From assembly GCA_910579585.1 (NCBI GenBank), contig CAJTVA010000064.1, positions 1-6,488 on the forward strand: 6,488 nt of DNA. The letters run 5' to 3'. The notes under the pieces were generated by a model that ran no database searches, was not told where the DNA came from, and was given only the letters and a program-made list of their open reading frames with translations. This document shows positions 1 to 5,803 of the stretch, piece by piece. Source of the DNA: an uncultured Christensenella sp. Lineage in GTDB: Bacteria > Bacillota > Clostridia > Christensenellales > Borkfalkiaceae. Positions within the stretch are counted from its first letter, which is position 1, and each line of letters opens with the position of its first letter. A program made the translations under genes and the position numbers.

Positions 1-29
1 CGCAGGGCGATTATTTTTATTTAAAACAT
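1..29 (-). other. Short AT-rich tail after the GH105 gene, cut by the window edge
   Basis: After the TAA at 32-30 the minus strand continues AT-rich (ATGTTTTAAATAAAAATAA) and then becomes GC-rich (TCGCCCTGCG) at the window edge. No complete hairpin or ribosome site can be seen, so it is not possible to say whether the operon ends here or continues. Confidence 0.4.
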
Positions 30-1169
30 TTATCTTTTCAAGAGTTTAATTTCCGTGTACGCCATTACGAACGGGCCCGTGCCCTTTGCGTCGTTTTCGA
101 CGACGGGTTCGGAGATATAATATTCGTAAGTGCCGTCGCGGTTGGGCTTATCTTCGGGACCGAGCCCCGCCATAAGGCATATGCCGCCGAGGTTGAGCTC
201 GCCGTCGGTTTCGGTCAGATATTCACGGCAGATTCCGTTGAATACCTTTTCGCCGACAGCCGCAAAGCGCTTATCCACGAACCCTAAGCGCGCGCCTTTC
301 ATCATTGCGTATGCAATCATTGCGCTGCCCGAAGTTTCGACGTAGTTGCCCTCTTCGCCGCGGCGGTCTACGACCTGCCAGAACATATCTTTGTCGGGGT
401 CGATATACTGCTCTAACCCCTCTATCGTCTTTCTGAAAATCGTTATAAGCTCTGCCTTTAAGTTGGGGCGGGATAAATCGAAATAGCTTATAGCGTCGAC
501 GAGCCCGACGGTATACCAGCCGATTGAACGGAGCCAGAACGATTTGGAAAGCCCTGTTTCTTTATCGCACCAGAAAGATTGTTTGGACGTATCCCAGCCG
601 TGGTAGTAAAGCTTTTTGTCTTTGTCGTACATATTCTGCCAGACGTTTTTGAACTGCTTTACTATATCGCTGTAATACCTGCCGCGGTTGAAAGTAGTTT
701 CATAACGCGTATAGAAAACCTGCGCCATATAAAGCCCGTCGAGCCAGACCTGATTGGGATAGATTTTCTTATGCCAGAAGTTGCCCTGTTCGGTGCGGGG
801 CTGGTTCTGAATCTGGCTGTACAAAAGGTTGATAGCCCTTTTATATTTGAGCTTGCCCGTTTCTTTATATAAATCGAAAAGTACTCTGCCCTCGTTTATA
901 TTGTCGACGTTGTATGTCGACATATCGTAGCCGCGGATAGAGCCGTCGTCAAAGACGTAATAATCGACGAAATTATCAACGAAGCGAAGATATTTTTTGT
1001 CGCCCGTGAGCTTGTAAATGGAATACAGCGAGGTCATCATACAGCCGTCAATGTAGTTCCAGCCAGGCGCCTTGCCCTGACGAATGTTTTCGATATTCCA
1101 TATAGGCGCGTCGGGCGTGGTTTCGTTCACCAGACGGTCGATATATCTGTCAATTACCGTATAATCCAT
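30..1169 (-). CDS. GH105/GH88-type unsaturated rhamnogalacturonyl/galacturonyl hydrolase (YteR/YesR-like)
   Basis: A 379-residue (alpha/alpha)6-barrel enzyme of the GH88/GH105 group. Such enzymes hydrate the 4,5-double bond of an unsaturated uronic acid at the non-reducing end of oligosaccharides made by pectin or rhamnogalacturonan lyases, releasing the unsaturated sugar. Visible signatures: NVDNINEG with Asp89 and VWLDGLYM with Asp144, matching by position and context the two active-site Asp residues of Bacillus YteR (88 and 143); HGWD (190-193); WLRSIGWY (212-219); ETSGSAM (278-284); and the C-terminal ENDAKGTGPFVMA (358-370). Length matches the family. There is no signal peptide, so it acts in the cytoplasm on imported products. 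The ATG at 1169 is 9 nt after the GH28 gene, with AGGAG 6 nt upstream. Preference for rhamnogalacturonan over homogalacturonan or another unsaturated uronide is likely from family resemblance but not proven. Confidence 0.94.
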   Translation of the reverse strand: MDYTVIDRYIDRLVNETTPDAPIWNIENIRQGKAPGWNYIDGCMMTSLYSIYKLTGDKKYLRFVDNFVDYYVFDDGSIRGYDMSTYNVDNINEGRVLFDLYKETGKLKYKRAINLLYSQIQNQPRTEQGNFWHKKIYPNQVWLDGLYMAQVFYTRYETTFNRGRYYSDIVKQFKNVWQNMYDKDKKLYYHGWDTSKQSFWCDKETGLSKSFWLRSIGWYTVGLVDAISYFDLSRPNLKAELITIFRKTIEGLEQYIDPDKDMFWQVVDRRGEEGNYVETSGSAMIAYAMMKGARLGFVDKRFAAVGEKVFNGICREYLTETDGELNLGGICLMAGLGPEDKPNRDGTYEYYISEPVVENDAKGTGPFVMAYTEIKLLKR

Positions 1170-1175
1170 AACTTG

Positions 1176-1181
1176 CTCCTA
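1176..1181 (-). promoter_or_regulatory. Ribosome binding site overlapping the GH28 stop codon
   Basis: On the minus strand the GH28 stop TAG (1181-1179) is part of TAGGAG, leaving 6 nt to the ATG at 1169. This ties translation of the GH105 enzyme to that of the GH28 enzyme. Confidence 0.75.
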
Positions 1182-2717
1182 TTCCACCGTAACGTTACGG
1201 CAGTTCTTTTTTATGATTTTCTCGCCTACGACGCCGCTGAAAGTGACGTTTTTGAGCACAAGATTTTCCACGTTATCGACGTAAAGCCCCGCTTTGCAGT
1301 ATTCGCTTACGTTTTCGAGCATTGCCGGCAGGAAAGGTTTTGCGTCCTCTTTGAACGAGAAGCTGACGTTTTCTATGACGATTTCTTTTATGGGCTGTTC
1401 GACAAGTCCGTCGAAGTAACCCGCCATACACTCGCAATTTACGCACTCGATGTCTTTGAAAACGAACTTGCCGAGATAGGGAGTGCCCTCGTCAACGGGC
1501 AAGCTTTTACGCGACCAGACGTACTCCGTATGTCCGTCGGGGTCGCAGAAATAATACATATTAATAACCAGCGGAGTGATTACGTTATCCATTTTGATGT
1601 TTTCGAAAACAACTCCGTCGATAACTCCGTCCTTACCGCGGCCTCTTCTAGTCTTTATTCTCAGACCTCTGTCGGTGTGGCTGAACACGCACTGGCTGAC
1701 CGAAAGGTTCTTCACTCCGCCGCTCATTTCGCTGCCCAAAACTATCGCGCCGTGACCGTTTTCGAACAGGTTGTTGCGGAGCGTGTGGTTGCTTGCGGGG
1801 GTTTTATAGGTTTTGCCCATATAGAGCTTGCCCGATTTGATAGCGCAACAGTCGTCGCCGACGCTGAACTTACAGCCGACAATATCGACTTTGTCGCAAC
1901 TTTCGGGGTCAAGGCCGTCGGTGTTCGGGCCCGTATACGGGTTCTGCACTTTCAAGTCGTAGAATTTGAGGTTTTCCGAGAAGAACGGATGAAGGTTCCA
2001 GCTTGCGCTGTTACAGCAAGTCACGCCGTGGAAAACCACGTTTTTGCACATGTTAAGGAACACCAGACGCGGACGGGCGACTTTTCTGCCCTTGGGTCTT
2101 GCCCACCAGGTAGAGTTGTCGGCGTTGCCGTTTATTGTGCCCTCGCCGATTATTTTGATATTTTTTTGCTTATACGCCGAAACAAAAGACTGGTGGCAAT
2201 CGAAAGGCAACCCCTCCCAGCTGGAAAGGATACTTTCTTTGCCGCTTTTGATGTTGCGGGCAGGCACGTAGGGGTAGCTTTCTTCGCGAACGTCGCCGAG
2301 AAGCGTCGCTCCTTTTTTAATTTCGAGGGTTACTCCGCTTTTTAAAACTATCGGGCGGACGAGGTATACGCCCTCGGTCAAAACGACCCTGCCGCCTTCC
2401 GCGCACTTGTCTATTGCCATCTGTACGAAATAGGTATCGTCAGCCTGACCGTCGGCTTTCGCGCCGAGTGACTTCACGTCGATAACCTCGGTATCTCTTA
2501 AAGTCGTAAAAGTCACGGAAGTTTCTTCGGCGTCGGTCTTGACGGTATAAGTCGTACCCGGAGTCAAGTCGAACAGCGAAAAAACGTTCGTAGTGCAGTC
2601 GTCGCCGACGCGCTCGCCGTTCAGATAAACTTTATAAGATACGGGGGAATAGTACGGGGCTGTATTTACGAACTCGAAACAAGCCGAAGTACTAGATACG
2701 AAAAGTTTTTTAAACAT
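1179..2717 (-). CDS. GH28 polygalacturonase-family hydrolase with N-terminal FnIII-like domain, probably cytoplasmic exo-acting
   Basis: A 512-residue glycoside hydrolase family 28 enzyme, expected to hydrolyse alpha-linked galacturonic acid bonds of pectin fragments with inversion. Residues 5-73 look like a fibronectin-III-like beta domain (YKVYLNGE, LTPGTTYTVK), as in some bacterial exo-polygalacturonases. The beta-helix starts with the pectate-lyase-3-like motif SLGAKADGQADDT (83-95). All family active-site signatures are present: NTDG with Asp267, GDD with Asp288/Asp289, GHG with His322, and RIK with Arg353/Lys355, which bind the substrate carboxylate. The N-terminus (MFKKLFVSSTSACFEF) has no proper signal peptide, so the enzyme probably acts on imported oligosaccharides. 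The ATG at 2717 has AAGGAG 10 nt upstream and overlaps the previous stop by 8 bp; a longer TTG-start version from 2750 is less likely. Exo-galacturonidase on homogalacturonan or on rhamnogalacturonan oligomers are both possible; sequence by eye does not separate them. Confidence 0.94.
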   Translation of the reverse strand: MFKKLFVSSTSACFEFVNTAPYYSPVSYKVYLNGERVGDDCTTNVFSLFDLTPGTTYTVKTDAEETSVTFTTLRDTEVIDVKSLGAKADGQADDTYFVQMAIDKCAEGGRVVLTEGVYLVRPIVLKSGVTLEIKKGATLLGDVREESYPYVPARNIKSGKESILSSWEGLPFDCHQSFVSAYKQKNIKIIGEGTINGNADNSTWWARPKGRKVARPRLVFLNMCKNVVFHGVTCCNSASWNLHPFFSENLKFYDLKVQNPYTGPNTDGLDPESCDKVDIVGCKFSVGDDCCAIKSGKLYMGKTYKTPASNHTLRNNLFENGHGAIVLGSEMSGGVKNLSVSQCVFSHTDRGLRIKTRRGRGKDGVIDGVVFENIKMDNVITPLVINMYYFCDPDGHTEYVWSRKSLPVDEGTPYLGKFVFKDIECVNCECMAGYFDGLVEQPIKEIVIENVSFSFKEDAKPFLPAMLENVSEYCKAGLYVDNVENLVLKNVTFSGVVGEKIIKKNCRNVTVE

Positions 2718-3399
2718 TTTCGGCTTTCTCCTTTTTGTGTTTCTTGACAAGGTGGACGATTAAGTCCTTTATTCCGATAAAAATCATATCCACTATCACG
2801 CAGAACGTGCCGAATAAGAGAGGTTCTACGCCGTAAACGACGTTCAGCTCGCCTAAGCCGTAATAACAGAAGTTGACGCCTACGACGATTAAGACGTAAT
2901 ACAGCGCGTTAGTGAAGAACGTCCAATACGCTTTGAACGGGAACGGGAACATTATATAGGGGTCGTACTCGCCTTTGTCCCGCTCCATATACCTGAAAAT
3001 CGGGTTGACCAGAAGCTCGACGACAAGCCCTAAAACGATGCCCGTTAAGAGCATAGCGTCGTCCGTGGGCGCGTTCATTAAGCTTTGCAAGCCCCACATT
3101 ACGAAATAGCAGACAAGCCCCGCAAACCACCATTTGATAAAAATGGCTTTAAGCCAAACGGGAATTTTGCCCAGAAAGTCGGTTTTGTAAGGGTCAAACT
3201 GCTTCTTTCTGCCCGTGCGGGTGTAGTTTTTAGGGTCGTCGACGCCAGTACAGTCCGAAATGTACATAGTCAAATCGTTCGCTGCGTCTTCGGGAGTTTC
3301 GTCCTTTAAAGCCGCGACGAGTTCGTTGACTTTGTCTACTTTCAGGTCGTAGTAGTTTTCTATCGTCGTTTCTTTTATAATCTTTTTCTTTTTAGCCAT
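2710..3399 (-). CDS. Uncharacterised membrane protein with soluble N-terminal region (229 aa)
   Basis: I do not recognise this family. From the ATG at 3399 the protein has 229 residues. The first 80 or so are soluble and charged, beginning MAKKKKIIKE and containing acidic, probably helical stretches (about 20-45). Four hydrophobic segments follow at about 85-108, 115-137, 158-180 and 188-212, then a Lys-rich tail (KKHKKEK, 219-225). The helix 2-3 loop is long and aromatic/Pro-rich (YDPYIMFPFPFKAYW, 145-159). It has no EAA permease motif and does not resemble the YesL/YteU-type (DUF624) proteins known beside pectin importers. The start is not backed by a Shine-Dalgarno sequence; an upstream in-frame TTG at 3426 would place the first codons inside the inverted repeat and is less likely. 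The following GH28 gene overlaps it by 8 bp, so it is tied to the pectin enzymes more than to the ATPase. Function unknown. Confidence 0.82.
   Translation of the reverse strand: MAKKKKIIKETTIENYYDLKVDKVNELVAALKDETPEDAANDLTMYISDCTGVDDPKNYTRTGRKKQFDPYKTDFLGKIPVWLKAIFIKWWFAGLVCYFVMWGLQSLMNAPTDDAMLLTGIVLGLVVELLVNPIFRYMERDKGEYDPYIMFPFPFKAYWTFFTNALYYVLIVVGVNFCYYGLGELNVVYGVEPLLFGTFCVIVDMIFIGIKDLIVHLVKKHKKEKAENV
2728..2733 (-). promoter_or_regulatory. Ribosome binding site that decides the GH28 start at 2717
   Basis: AAGGAG on the minus strand lies 10 nt before the ATG at 2717, within the Lys-rich end of the upstream gene. It supports the 512-residue form beginning MFKKLF over an in-frame TTG at 2750. 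Confidence 0.65.
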
Positions 3400-3412
3400 A
3401 GCCGTTAATATT

Positions 3413-3447
3413 TTAATAACCGACAAAAAGTTTTTGTCGGTTATTAA
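3413..3447 (-). terminator. Perfect 17-bp inverted repeat in the intergenic gap; possible terminator, attenuator or mRNA-stabilising hairpin
   Basis: The arms at 3413-3429 and 3431-3447 are exact reverse complements (TTAATAACCGACAAAAA and its complement) around a single central base. In RNA this gives a long hairpin with a short GC-bearing core (ACCGAC/GUCGGU) capped by A/U pairs. It starts 8 nt after the stop of the 207-residue membrane protein and ends 13 nt before the start of the next gene. The sequence after the core (GGTTATTAAAATATTAA) is AT-rich but lacks an uninterrupted U-run, so full termination is uncertain. As the downstream genes have no evident promoter of their own, partial read-through or differential mRNA stability is the more natural reading. 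The symmetry also means it could act on either strand, or be a DNA-binding site. Confidence 0.55.
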
Positions 3448-3455
3448 TCCGTATG

Positions 3456-4079
3456 TTAATCTTCTTGAATATCGATTGAGCCTTGCATATTTTCGGTAGC
3501 AGACTCAAGCTGGACCTTGGTGTTGATTTTGTTTATAAGCCGTTTATATACGGGCAACAGCGCGAACACGACAGCCGACACGCCCAAAAGCACCATATGT
3601 CCGATGAGAAGCGGTCTTGCAGGCTGAATTTTCGATATATCGTCAACCGAAACGCTGATCGAGGGGTCGAAAATGTACGCCGTTTCAATGTAAATAACCA
3701 CGTCGCAGGCAACCATTACCGCAAGCATCAAGAACACAAGCACAATAAAAAAGATATTGGGCTTTTTGCGCTTGGGGAATGCGTTGAGCATACTTACAAG
3801 CACCAAAAGCGAAAGAAGCGTTACTACGAACTGGCATATACCGGACGCTTTAACGTAAATATCATCGCAAGTGCTGAGCGCGTATGACAGCTTGAAGAGA
3901 GAAAGCATAAAGTAAATCGTCGTGACAGCGAGGACAAACAACGCAATCGTATGAGGCTTACGCTTTAACGCAACGACTTTCTTTCTGAACCATTCTTTAA
4001 CTTTGCCACCCTTTTTGTTACCCTTGGGAGGGTTTACGGGTGCGGGGGCTTCGGTTAAAACGTTTTCATTTTCCGCCAT
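3456..4079 (-). CDS. Uncharacterised four-helix membrane protein (207 aa), directly after the ABC ATPase
   Basis: I do not recognise this family. The 207-residue protein begins with a Pro/Lys-rich cytoplasmic tail of about 42 residues (APAPVNPPKGNKKGGK, 11-26), then has four hydrophobic segments at about 43-66, 78-99, 108-130 and 155-177, and ends in a polar tail of about 30 residues. The helix 2-3 loop is basic (FPKRKKPN, 101-108) and the helix 3-4 loop carries several Asp residues, giving the same in-out plan as the two membrane proteins upstream of the ATPase. Low-complexity helices make homology hard to judge by eye. The ATG at 4079 is 7 nt after AGGAGGG and 13 nt after the ATPase stop. 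It is the last gene before an inverted repeat that may reduce transcription into the next genes. It lacks permease signatures. An accessory role in the importer is inferred only from position. Confidence 0.87.
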   Translation of the reverse strand: MAENENVLTEAPAPVNPPKGNKKGGKVKEWFRKKVVALKRKPHTIALFVLAVTTIYFMLSLFKLSYALSTCDDIYVKASGICQFVVTLLSLLVLVSMLNAFPKRKKPNIFFIVLVFLMLAVMVACDVVIYIETAYIFDPSISVSVDDISKIQPARPLLIGHMVLLGVSAVVFALLPVYKRLINKINTKVQLESATENMQGSIDIQED

Positions 4080-4086
4080 TTATCTT

Positions 4087-4095
4087 CCCTCCTTA
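4087..4095 (-). promoter_or_regulatory. Ribosome binding site fused to the ABC ATPase stop codon
   Basis: On the minus strand the stop codon TAA (4095-4093) runs directly into AGGAGGG, reading TAAGGAGGG, with 7 nt to the ATG at 4079. A ribosome finishing the ATPase would sit on the start region of the next gene, consistent with translational coupling. Confidence 0.75.
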
Positions 4096-5217
4096 CCTTA
4101 TCGCCTTACCGTATTCGACGATAACTTCTTCCTCTTTACCCGATTTTTCGTTTTTCTTAATCTCGGTTTTGTTATGCTCGAAGAAGTGCGTCATATCAGG
4201 GTCGAAGCCGATATCGATTTCGTCGCCCTCGACGTAATTGCACCACTCGGCGAATTTGCAGACGACAATCTTCGAACCGCCGATTTTACCGTGCACGAGG
4301 GTGTTCATACCCAGATTTTCGTTATTGATTATCGCAAGCTTAACGGGACCGGGGCGACGGATATTTTCGGGACGGACGCCCATTATAATTTCTTTGCCCT
4401 CGTAATCCTCTAACATTTCTTTCTGCTTGTCGTTCAAAGGATAATCGAAAAGTTCGCTTTTGAAGTGACCTTTTTCCACCTTGCCCTCAAACATATTCAT
4501 AGGGGGCAGACCGATAAAGGTTGCGACGAACGTATTTGCGGGTTTTTCGTAAAGGTCGATAGGCTTGCCTATCTGCTGGACGTGACCCATTGACATGCAT
4601 ACTATCCTGTCAGCCAAAGTCAAAGCTTCGGTTTGGTCGTGGGTGACGTACATCATCGTCGCGTGCAGTTTTTTATGTAACAGAAGTATTTCCCTGCGCA
4701 TAGAGCCGCGAAGCTTAGCGTCAAGGTTGGACAAAGGCTCGTCAAAGAGGAAAACCTTGGGGTTACGGACTATCGCCCGACCCATTGCAACACGCTGGCG
4801 CTGTCCGCCCGAAAGCTGTTTGGGCTTTTTGTTGAGCTGAGATTTCAAATCGAGTATCTCGGCCGCTGCCATAACCTTTCTGTGAATAACCTCTTTATTC
4901 TCTTTACGAAGGGTAAGCGAGAAAGCCATATTTTCGTAAATAGTCATATGACCGTAGAGAGCGTAGTTCTGGAAAACCATCGCTATGTCTCTGTCTTTCG
5001 GCGGCAGACGCGTACAGTCTTTACCGTCGATTATGAGCTTACCGCCGGTTATGTCCTCAAGCCCCGCAACCATTCTGAGGGTCGTGGACTTGCCGCAACC
5101 GGAGGGACCGACAAGGACGATAAATTCGCCGTCGGCTACATCGAGGTTGAAATCGTAAACCGCCTGAACGCCGCCGTCGTAAATCTTTTCGATATGTTGC
5201 AAATTAACGTCAGGCAT
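4093..5217 (-). CDS. Sugar ABC importer ATP-binding protein, MsmX/UgpC/MalK type
   Basis: This 374-residue protein is a complete nucleotide-binding subunit of a CUT1-type carbohydrate ABC importer; it hydrolyses ATP at the inner face of the membrane to drive oligosaccharide uptake. Visible motifs in order: Walker A GPSGCGKST (37-45), Q-loop at Gln83 in VFQNYALY, signature LSGGQRQR (135-142), Walker B VFLFDE (155-160), D-loop SNLDAK (163-168) and switch His193 in VTHDQTEA. The C-terminal half is the regulatory/OB-fold region typical of this group, including GVRPENI (280-286). Beyond about residue 345 there is a strongly charged tail (KKNEKSGKEEE). Length fits the family. The ATG at 5217 has a consensus GGAGGTGA 5 nt upstream and overlaps the previous stop by 8 bp. 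In Bacillus, MsmX serves several importers, including those for pectin oligosaccharides, so a shared role is possible here. I give no symbol because msmX, ugpC and malK cannot be separated from sequence alone. Confidence 0.96.
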   Translation of the reverse strand: MPDVNLQHIEKIYDGGVQAVYDFNLDVADGEFIVLVGPSGCGKSTTLRMVAGLEDITGGKLIIDGKDCTRLPPKDRDIAMVFQNYALYGHMTIYENMAFSLTLRKENKEVIHRKVMAAAEILDLKSQLNKKPKQLSGGQRQRVAMGRAIVRNPKVFLFDEPLSNLDAKLRGSMRREILLLHKKLHATMMYVTHDQTEALTLADRIVCMSMGHVQQIGKPIDLYEKPANTFVATFIGLPPMNMFEGKVEKGHFKSELFDYPLNDKQKEMLEDYEGKEIIMGVRPENIRRPGPVKLAIINNENLGMNTLVHGKIGGSKIVVCKFAEWCNYVEGDEIDIGFDPDMTHFFEHNKTEIKKNEKSGKEEEVIVEYGKAIR

Positions 5218-5803
5218 TTACTTCACCTCCGTTTTCTTCCTTTTTGAGTTCGACTTCGAGGTCAACTTCGCCTGCTTCAAGCTTTTTGGAAAATTCGTCC
5301 ACTTCTTTAGAGCGAATAAAACCGATAACTGCGGAAGCGATTATGCACGCGCCTGAAGCGGCAAGGAATATAGCCATTGCAAGGAAAGTCGCCCAAGTGA
5401 TTGCGTTTGCAAGCATACCCGTAAAAGGAAGCCAGAAGATTCTTGCAATCTGCAAGACGCCGACTATAATCTGCAACGGGAAAAGCTTTCTGTTATAGTT
5501 TTTAACCTGCTCGGAGAAAAGGAATACAAAAAGTAAGAAGAACAGGTTGTAAATTACGTCGAAAGCAATTTGCCAAGTGTAATAAAAGTCATTATTTTTG
5601 ACCTGCGCATACAAAACAAGGAAGTAAAGACAGCCCACAGCCAAGCCTAAGATGGCAAGGTTTGCGCCGAATTTATTCTTTTTGTAGCGCATTATATCTT
5701 TCTGAATAACGGGGTTTTTCGGAGCTTTTACTTTTTTGGGTTTTTCCGCTTTAACCTCGTCAGTGGTTTCGATTTTTTCAAATTCTACGGGTTCGTTCGT
5801 CAT
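5210..5803 (-). CDS. Uncharacterised four-helix membrane protein (197 aa)
   Basis: I do not recognise this family. From the chosen start the protein has 197 residues: a charged cytoplasmic tail of about 44 residues (acidic at first, then Lys-rich around KPKKVKAPK, 21-29), four hydrophobic segments at about 45-67, 78-98, 107-127 and 138-163, and an acidic C-terminal tail of about 33 residues (164-197). The loop between helices 2 and 3 is basic (KNYNRK, 101-106), so both termini and this loop are predicted inside. The ATG at 5803 is preferred over a Met 23 codons upstream because it makes a 4-bp ATGA overlap with the preceding stop and has a GGAGGTG site just upstream; the longer version would overlap the previous gene by 73 bp. 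The gene runs into the ABC ATPase with an 8-bp overlap, so close co-expression with that ATPase is likely. It has no permease EAA motif. Function unknown. Confidence 0.87.
   Translation of the reverse strand: MTNEPVEFEKIETTDEVKAEKPKKVKAPKNPVIQKDIMRYKKNKFGANLAILGLAVGCLYFLVLYAQVKNNDFYYTWQIAFDVIYNLFFLLFVFLFSEQVKNYNRKLFPLQIIVGVLQIARIFWLPFTGMLANAITWATFLAMAIFLAASGACIIASAVIGFIRSKEVDEFSKKLEAGEVDLEVELKKEENGGEVNA
5223..5230 (-). promoter_or_regulatory. Consensus ribosome binding site of the ABC ATPase gene
   Basis: GGAGGTGA on the minus strand, 5 nt before the ATG at 5217, is complementary to the 16S rRNA tail over its whole length. It lies inside the end of the preceding membrane protein gene and supports high, coupled translation of the ATPase. 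Confidence 0.8.

Noticed and set aside
1173..2345. 390-codon open frame on the plus strand opposite the GH28 gene
   Set aside because: It is codon-aligned antisense to a gene with all GH28 catalytic motifs. It stays open only because the GH28 gene does not use the codons TTA, CTA and TCA in this stretch. Its translation has no recognisable domain.
2718..2750. TTG-initiated longer N-terminus for the GH28 enzyme
   Set aside because: It extends into the upstream gene, whereas the ATG at 2717 has AAGGAG upstream and an 8-bp overlap like another junction in this operon.
3399..3480. A promoter inside the hairpin gap
   Set aside because: AT-rich -10-like strings are present, but no -35 box at proper spacing could be found.
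3483..3887. 134-codon plus-strand open frame opposite the third membrane protein gene
   Set aside because: It lies wholly antisense to a well-supported gene, and its His/Asn/Arg-rich translation resembles no protein.
4882..5247. 121-codon plus-strand open frame opposite the ABC ATPase
   Set aside because: It is antisense to the Walker A region of a clear ATPase, so it is a reading-frame shadow.
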